The translations under genes were made by a program, and so were the position numbers. From positions 1 through 9,041 of the forward strand of contig JASLHL010000035.1 of the NCBI GenBank assembly GCA_030152225.1: a stretch of DNA of 9,041 nucleotides. Reading direction: 5' to 3'. The stretch comes from Flavobacterium sp. (GTDB taxonomy: Bacteria; Bacteroidota; Bacteroidia; Flavobacteriales; Flavobacteriaceae). The notes beneath the pieces are model-generated. The model was given only the letters and a program-made list of their open reading frames with translations, searched no databases and had not been told where the DNA came from. Below, piece after piece: positions 5,809 through 9,041 of the stretch; the first letter of the stretch is position 1; each line of letters begins with the position of its first letter.

Positions 5809-5926
5809 AGATTCATCGAACACCAAAACAAAATATAAAATCAGTGAGATAAATCGAAGCGTAGCGTAGATTCATCGAACACCAAAACAAAATATAAAAT
5901 CAGTGAGATAAATCGAAGCGTAGCGT
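5809..5926. repeat. Tandem 59-bp repeat, two identical copies plus diverged relatives
   Basis: Copies at 5809-5867 and 5868-5926 are identical over all 59 bp, starting AGATTCATCGAACACC and ending CGAAGCGTAGCGT. Related partial copies begin at 5713, 5927 and 6021, each starting AGATTCAT. Exact identity of the two full copies suggests recent duplication or gene conversion. There are no variable spacers, so this is not a CRISPR array. Confidence 0.9.
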
Positions 5927-5986
5927 AGATTCATCGAACACCAGAACTTAGAGGAAAAGGGAGATGAGAAATGAGAAATGAGAAAT

Positions 5987-6019
5987 GACGAACAACGAAC
6001 AACAAATCGTAGCGTAGCG
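5987..6019. repeat. 33-bp module, copy 2
   Basis: Identical over its full length to 5758-5790. In both places it precedes an AGATTCAT-type repeat unit: directly here (6021), and after an 18-bp insert in copy 1 (5809). Confidence 0.85.
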
Positions 6020-6067
6020 CAGATTCATTGAACACCAAAACAAAATATAAAATCAGTGAAATAAACC

Positions 6068-6137
6068 GTGCAAAGTGCAAAGTGCAAAATGCAAAGTGCA
6101 AAGTGCAACGAGCAAACAACAAAAGCCAAAAGCCACC
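6068..6137. repeat. Heptamer array, GTGCAAA type
   Basis: Ten 7-mers in phase: GTGCAAA three times, ATGCAAA, GTGCAAA, GTGCAAC, GAGCAAA, CAACAAA, AGCCAAA, AGCCACC. The last part mirrors the array at 5632-5660 on the opposite strand. It ends in a nine-base C run (6136-6144) that touches the stop codon of the WrbA-RidA fusion gene. Confidence 0.85.
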
Positions 6138-6144
6138 CCCCCCC

Positions 6145-7305
6145 TTACTCTACCTCAAACACAGCTTGAATCGGCACACTAGACCCCAAAGGCAATGAAC
6201 TTGCGCCTCCAGTATTTCGCGTATGTTTTCCCTTCTCACCAAATACTTCAACGGCGAGATCAGAAGCTGGATTCATCAAAATGGCATGTTGTGTATACGT
6301 ATCTACGGTATTAAAAGCACCAATTAGCTGCACACAGCGTTTTACTTTATTTAGATCTCCACCAACGGCATCCTTTAATATCGCTAAAACATTGAGCATA
6401 GTCACTTGGGTTGCGGCTTTTACCTGATCTTCATCCACATCAACGCCCAATTTTCCAGGATTGAATATTTTCCCATCTTTTAAAGCTACTTGATTGATGA
6501 AAACCAAATTTCCACTTCGCGCATATAGCTCATAATTGCCCACGGGTTGAGGGAGATTGGGTAGTTCAATATTTTTCTCTTGTAACACGCGATTCACATC
6601 TACCTTTTGTGGGTTATTTCCTACTGTATTCTTTGCCTTTTGTGGACCTTGTTTTTTACTTCCTTTCAGGGCTACTGCTACTCGAGCCAATTTCTCCCCT
6701 TGGATTTGTGCCAATCGGCGTTCATCTGGAGTAGGTCGTTCTACCTGAGCCAGAGAAACAGGACTTGTTATCCCTAAAACGGAGTGGCCTTGTACCACAG
6801 TTTTATCAATCGAATCAAATCCACTAATTCCATTGGGTACTAACAACATACCGTGAACAGCTAAAGTATTCCAAAACGCTTGCAAGGCCAATTCATTCGC
6901 TGCACCACTTCCTCCCGACATAAAAACGGTTGCGGGTATTTCTTCCAAGGCGCGTTGGGTCCAAAGGTCTACTGTTTGCGCTAAAAAGGCGCTCATTCCC
7001 GTACTGATATTGCCAAAGTAAACAGGAGAACCAAAAGCGATTCCATCATAAGCGGATAATTCACCTACTGTAACCATTGGAATATCCTTTAACAGCGGAT
7101 GATCACTCGCTTTTACTTTTTTAATGATGGCTTGTGCACCTGGTTGTTGATTCACACCTTGTGCAATTTCTTTTGCCAAGGCATAGGTTCCTCCCTGATC
7201 GGAATCAATAAGAACTAAAATAGTTGCTTGCTTCTCTTGTGCCATACTGCTTGATGTAAATAAAAGTAGAAAAGTTCCGAAGAGGAACAGTGTGAGTTGT
7301 TTCAT
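6145..7305 (-). CDS. Exported WrbA-like flavodoxin fused to a RidA/YjgF-like domain
   Basis: A 386-residue two-domain protein. Residues 1-22 are a signal peptide (MKQLTLFLFGTFLLLFTSSSMA, cut before QEKQ). The flavodoxin fold spans about 26-212: the FMN phosphate loop SDQGGTYALAKEIAQG (35-50), FGSPVYFGNISTGMSAFL (91-108), FMSGGSG (128-134) and HGMLLVPNG (151-159), all in WrbA order, so NAD(P)H:quinone oxidoreductase-like activity is possible. A Lys/Gln/Asn-rich linker (about 213-235) leads to a RidA-superfamily domain (about 236-386): LPQPVGNYELYARSGNLVFINQ ... KVKRCVQLIGAF ... DLAVEVFGEKGKHTR ... SSLPLGSSVPIQAVFEVE. RidA relatives deaminate reactive enamines/imines, though this branch is poorly characterised. 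The Met at 7305 is chosen over the upstream Met at 7338 because it begins the signal peptide. An AraC-type regulator gene is divergent. Confidence 0.88.
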   Translation of the reverse strand: MKQLTLFLFGTFLLLFTSSSMAQEKQATILVLIDSDQGGTYALAKEIAQGVNQQPGAQAIIKKVKASDHPLLKDIPMVTVGELSAYDGIAFGSPVYFGNISTGMSAFLAQTVDLWTQRALEEIPATVFMSGGSGAANELALQAFWNTLAVHGMLLVPNGISGFDSIDKTVVQGHSVLGITSPVSLAQVERPTPDERRLAQIQGEKLARVAVALKGSKKQGPQKAKNTVGNNPQKVDVNRVLQEKNIELPNLPQPVGNYELYARSGNLVFINQVALKDGKIFNPGKLGVDVDEDQVKAATQVTMLNVLAILKDAVGGDLNKVKRCVQLIGAFNTVDTYTQHAILMNPASDLAVEVFGEKGKHTRNTGGASSLPLGSSVPIQAVFEVE

Positions 7306-7327
7306 GTGTATTTCAATTTTATAGAAA

Positions 7328-7335
7328 CAAAGGTA
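7328..7335 (-). promoter_or_regulatory. -7 promoter box for the WrbA-RidA fusion gene
   Basis: The minus-strand TACCTTTG fits TAnnTTTG and is the same octamer as upstream of the Rrf2 gene. It lies 22 bp before the ATG at 7305, so the leader is short. The upstream Met at 7338 would lie before this promoter, supporting the shorter gene. No -33 TTTG was found at about 19 bp. Confidence 0.6.
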
Positions 7336-7351
7336 CATTTGCTTTTTTTAT

Positions 7352-7359
7352 TAACTTTG
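7352..7359 (+). promoter_or_regulatory. -7 promoter box for the AraC-family regulator gene
   Basis: TAACTTTG fits TAnnTTTG and ends 11 bp before the ATG at 7371, so the transcript would have almost no leader. It is back to back with the opposite TACCTTTG at 7335-7328, so regions upstream of the two promoters overlap. Confidence 0.5.
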
Positions 7360-7370
7360 CCAAAAAGTAT

Positions 7371-8168
7371 ATGCAAAACGACACTCCTAAATGTGGTTTA
7401 ATCGAACAAAAACAAGGGGATTATACGGATAACCTCGCTATTGACGCCTACTTTTGGTATGTTCAAGATTGGAAACACGATGCGTATACACATGTGCATC
7501 AACGCGGTCAATTAACCTATGTAGAGCAAGGATATCAATACTTCCACCTCGGAGCAAAAACCTATTTAGTACCCAAAAACCACGTGATTTGGATTCCTTC
7601 CAATCAAGAACATCGCATTAGTTCAGAAGCACAAACGGTTCATTTGAGGGTGGCACTCTTCAAGACAGTTCCCAATCTTGCCTTTTTTCAGCAGGTACAC
7701 GTTTTTTTAGCACCACCTGTATTAAAGGAAATGCTATTGTATGCCAGTAAATGGAATCAAGTAGTGGATGACAACCCTGAACAAGCGCTCTTCATTCAGG
7801 CTATTCTGCGCAATTTACCTGAATTTTGTCAAGAAAAAGAGTCCCTTCATATTCCAGTGCCCTCACATCCTCGTTTATTAAGCGTCTGCAATTACATCAA
7901 TGCACATTATAACATCACGTGTAAGGTGGATGAGCTAGCCATGCTTGCTCAACTATCTACTCGTAGTTTGCAGCGCCTCTTTAAACAAGAAACAGGTATT
8001 ACCCTCCAAAAATACACCCAGTTAATTCGCATTCTAAAAAGCATCGAATTGCTTGACAAGCAAGAATATACCCTAAGTGAAATTGCCATTCAAGTCGGGT
8101 ATAAAAGCCTTTCTGCTTTCACAACTTCCTACCATACCATTATGAAAAGCTCCCCTCGTCGAAAATAA
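7371..8168 (+). CDS. AraC-family transcriptional regulator
   Basis: A 265-residue regulator. The N-terminal half (about 25-100) is a cupin-type ligand-sensing domain: HVHQRGQLTYVEQGYQYF with His41 and His43, then LVPKNHVIWIPSNQEHRI. The C-terminal half (about 165-265) is the paired AraC/XylS helix-turn-helix: VDELAMLAQLSTRSLQRLFKQETGITLQKY (186-215) and LSEIAIQVGYKSLSAFTTSYHTIMKSSP (235-262). The protein ends just after the conserved SP of the second helix-turn-helix, so it is complete though with a very short tail. The effector is unknown. Its divergent placement 65 bp from the flavodoxin-RidA gene makes that gene the most likely target, together with autoregulation. Confidence 0.93.
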   Translation: MQNDTPKCGLIEQKQGDYTDNLAIDAYFWYVQDWKHDAYTHVHQRGQLTYVEQGYQYFHLGAKTYLVPKNHVIWIPSNQEHRISSEAQTVHLRVALFKTVPNLAFFQQVHVFLAPPVLKEMLLYASKWNQVVDDNPEQALFIQAILRNLPEFCQEKESLHIPVPSHPRLLSVCNYINAHYNITCKVDELAMLAQLSTRSLQRLFKQETGITLQKYTQLIRILKSIELLDKQEYTLSEIAIQVGYKSLSAFTTSYHTIMKSSPRRK

Positions 8169-8259
8169 AAAATCCCGTTTATTTAGCTCCATTACAGCTA
8201 TACTACTGCTTTATTCACAAGTCTTTTTGCAAATCAATAGCACTTTTTTACCTACTTTG

Positions 8260-8290
8260 TTTGTAAGCGATTGGTTTTTACTTAATTTAG
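8260..8290 (+). promoter_or_regulatory. Bacteroidota-type promoter of the outer-membrane protein gene
   Basis: TTTG at 8260-8263, then exactly 19 bp, then TAATTTAG at 8283-8290. This fits the TTTG-N19-TAnnTTTG consensus with one mismatch in the -7 box. Transcription would start near 8296, giving a leader of about 15 bases before the ATG at 8312. Confidence 0.7.
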
Positions 8291-8311
8291 CGCATATATA
8301 AAAAAAAGATT

Positions 8312-8890
8312 ATGAAAAAACTCAGTCTATTATTTAGTATTATGCTTACGGCATTCGCTTTTAATTCTTATGCACAATCTCCGATCAACGTGGGAATTAA
8401 AACGGGATTAAACTTCACTGATTTCTCGAGTAATCCGAAAGAGTACAGCACGAAAAATTCTTCTGGATTCGGAGTTGGAGCTATGGCGCGTATCAATATC
8501 AGTCGCTCGTATATCCAAGCAGATCTAATGTACACAGAGAAAAGTATTAAATTTGAATCTGCAAATGGCGGTAGTGATAAAAAAACACTAAAGAATATTG
8601 AAATCCCAGTAGTTTATGGATACAAATTATTAAAAAGTCCGTTATATAACGTAAGACTTTTTGGGGGTGGGGTGTACTCTGTGGTATTAAACAATTTATC
8701 TAAAGGAGCTGTAGATGATGCTTTCAACGAATTTGACAAATCAAACATCGGATACCGCGTAGGTGCTGGGGTTGATATTTTAAAATTCACAGTTGACGTA
8801 TCGTATGACGGTGGTTTAAGCAACATCAGTAAAAGTTTCTCATCAAAACCGAATACCTGGTTTATTGCAGTAGGATATAAATTCCTTTAA
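8312..8890 (+). CDS. PorT-like outer-membrane beta-barrel protein
   Basis: A 192-residue protein with a signal peptide (MKKLSLLFSIMLTAFAFNSYA, cleaved before QSPINVG). The mature part alternates short beta-strands with turns: VGIKTGLNFTDF, GFGVGAMARINI, YIQADLMYTEKSIKF, LKNIEIPVVYGYKLL, YNVRLFGGGVYSVVL, IGYRVGAGVDILKFTVDVSYDGGL, and a closing strand ending WFIAVGYKFL. The IEIPVVYGYK block is typical of the Bacteroidota PorT / OMP_b-brl_2 barrel family. The size suits an eight-stranded barrel. No specific substrate or partner is suggested by the sequence. It has its own promoter and terminator, so it is likely monocistronic. An opposite-strand frame inside it is a shadow. Confidence 0.9.
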   Translation: MKKLSLLFSIMLTAFAFNSYAQSPINVGIKTGLNFTDFSSNPKEYSTKNSSGFGVGAMARINISRSYIQADLMYTEKSIKFESANGGSDKKTLKNIEIPVVYGYKLLKSPLYNVRLFGGGVYSVVLNNLSKGAVDDAFNEFDKSNIGYRVGAGVDILKFTVDVSYDGGLSNISKSFSSKPNTWFIAVGYKFL

Positions 8891-8908
8891 TTCCTACTTT
8901 TACAATAT

Positions 8909-8946
8909 AAAAAAGGCTATTGCTCGATATTGCAATAGCCTTTTTT
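8909..8946 (+). terminator. Rho-independent terminator, probably bidirectional
   Basis: A stem of 15 bp: six A then GGCTATTGC (8909-8923) pairs with GCAATAGCC then six T (8932-8946), with an 8-nt loop. T continues to 8947. It lies 19 bp past the outer-membrane protein stop codon. The A-run on the other side would allow termination of minus-strand transcripts as well. Confidence 0.92.
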
Positions 8947-8960
8947 TGTGTTTACATTTA

Positions 8961-9004
8961 GGTAAATCCATGGTGAGTCCATAGTAAGTCCATAGTGTCT
9001 CTAT
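8961..9004. repeat. 11-bp direct repeats
   Basis: GGTAAATCCAT, GGTGAGTCCAT and AGTAAGTCCAT follow one another at 8961, 8972 and 8983, with a degenerate fourth unit AGTGTCTCTAT at 8994. The consensus is RGTRAGTCCAT. The last units run into the left arm of the terminal hairpin. Confidence 0.75.
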
Positions 9005-9038
9005 TAAAAACAGACTTTTTAATAGAGACACTATGGAC
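8988..9038. repeat. Perfect inverted repeat, 23-bp arms
   Basis: 8988-9010, beginning GTCCATAGTGTCTC, is exactly the reverse complement of 9016-9038, with loop CAGAC. The arms end in A5/T5 next to the loop rather than outside the stem, so it does not look like a standard terminator. No gene follows within the window. Confidence 0.9.
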
Positions 9039-9041
9039 GCA

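Larger units (their letters stand above)
5454..6144. other. Gene-free region of composite intergenic repeats
   Basis: About 690 bp between the end of the WrbA-RidA fusion gene and the membrane-protein gene, with no credible coding sequence. From about 5517 it holds GTTAGTTG-type words, then a pyrimidine-rich heptamer array (5611-5673), a diverged repeat copy (5713-5757), a 33-bp module (5758-5790), two identical 59-bp units (5809-5926), a truncated copy (5927-5944), period-7 GAGAAAT words (about 5964-5986), the 33-bp module again (5987-6019), another diverged unit (6021-6066), a purine-rich heptamer array (6068-6137) and a run of nine C. Small frames reading FAFCTLHFA-like repeats arise from the array and are not genes. 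A TATTTTTG -7-like box at 5569-5562 (minus) may serve the downstream membrane-protein gene. Confidence 0.85.

Noticed and set aside
5713..6066. Possible CRISPR array
   Set aside because: The repeats are directly tandem with no unique spacers of uniform length, copies decay unevenly, and no cas gene is nearby.
5931..6122. Minus-strand frame reading FAFCTLHFA-type repeats
   Set aside because: This is the GTGCAAA heptamer array read as protein; such frames arise wherever the array occurs.
6557..6748. Plus-strand open frame inside the flavodoxin-RidA gene
   Set aside because: Antisense shadow with no start context or recognisable family; the same applies to open frames at 2374-2562, 4286-4486, 4842-5126 and 8614-8826.
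7306..7338. Upstream extension of the WrbA-RidA fusion gene to a Met at 7338
   Set aside because: It would lie upstream of the likely promoter box and would put extra residues before a clear signal peptide.
8182..8198. Small TAGCT/AGCTA inverted repeat after the AraC-family gene
   Set aside because: A 5-bp AT-rich stem with no T-run after it; too weak to call a terminator.
1..9041. Candidate anti-phage or other defence system
   Set aside because: No nuclease, toxin-antitoxin, restriction, reverse transcriptase or NTPase defence module is visible; the genes are an IS, NO detoxification, envelope and redox functions.

Overview
The window looks like a chromosomal segment of an AT-rich Bacteroidota, most likely a Flavobacteriaceae member; a Myroides-like genus is a guess from gene style, not proven. 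The reasons are TAnnTTTG-type -7 boxes (TACCTTTG upstream of two genes, TTTG-N19-TAATTTAG upstream of another), mostly no Shine-Dalgarno sequence, and a PorT-type outer-membrane beta-barrel protein.

Layout. Positions 1-1317 hold an apparently complete IS3-family insertion sequence on the minus strand. It has imperfect terminal inverted repeats, orfA, orfB, and a visible -1 frameshift signal (slippery A-run, 5-nt spacer, 10-bp hairpin). It abuts a G-rich heptanucleotide repeat array (1320-1477) just behind the stop codon of a flavohemoglobin gene (hmp, 1487-2686, minus). Upstream of hmp on the same strand is an Rrf2-family regulator with three clustered cysteines (2836-3273), an NsrR-like candidate NO sensor. 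The 149-bp gap between them carries two nearly identical operator-like sites 64 bp apart. This pair reads as a nitric-oxide sensing and detoxification module.

Next, also on the minus strand, is a three-gene run: a four-helix membrane protein with two DUF3592-like halves (4476-5453), a small lipoprotein (3814-4464) and a GNAT acetyltransferase (3377-3802). A gene-free stretch of about 690 bp (5454-6144) is packed with heptamer arrays, 59-bp direct repeats and a duplicated 33-bp module, and is bracketed by an inverted repeat whose arms differ by exactly one heptamer. Next comes an exported fusion of a WrbA-like flavodoxin with a RidA/YjgF-like domain (6145-7305, minus). It is divergent from an AraC-family regulator (7371-8168, plus) across a 65-bp gap with a -7-like box on each strand. 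Then follow a PorT-like outer-membrane barrel protein (8312-8890, plus) with a good promoter and a strong terminator. The window ends in 11-bp direct repeats running into a perfect 23-bp-arm hairpin.

No classical defence system, CRISPR array, tRNA or rRNA was seen. The least explained material is the family of period-7 intergenic repeats, both instances of which sit directly behind stop codons. Other points of note are the exported flavodoxin-RidA fusion and the twin operators of the hmp/Rrf2 module.
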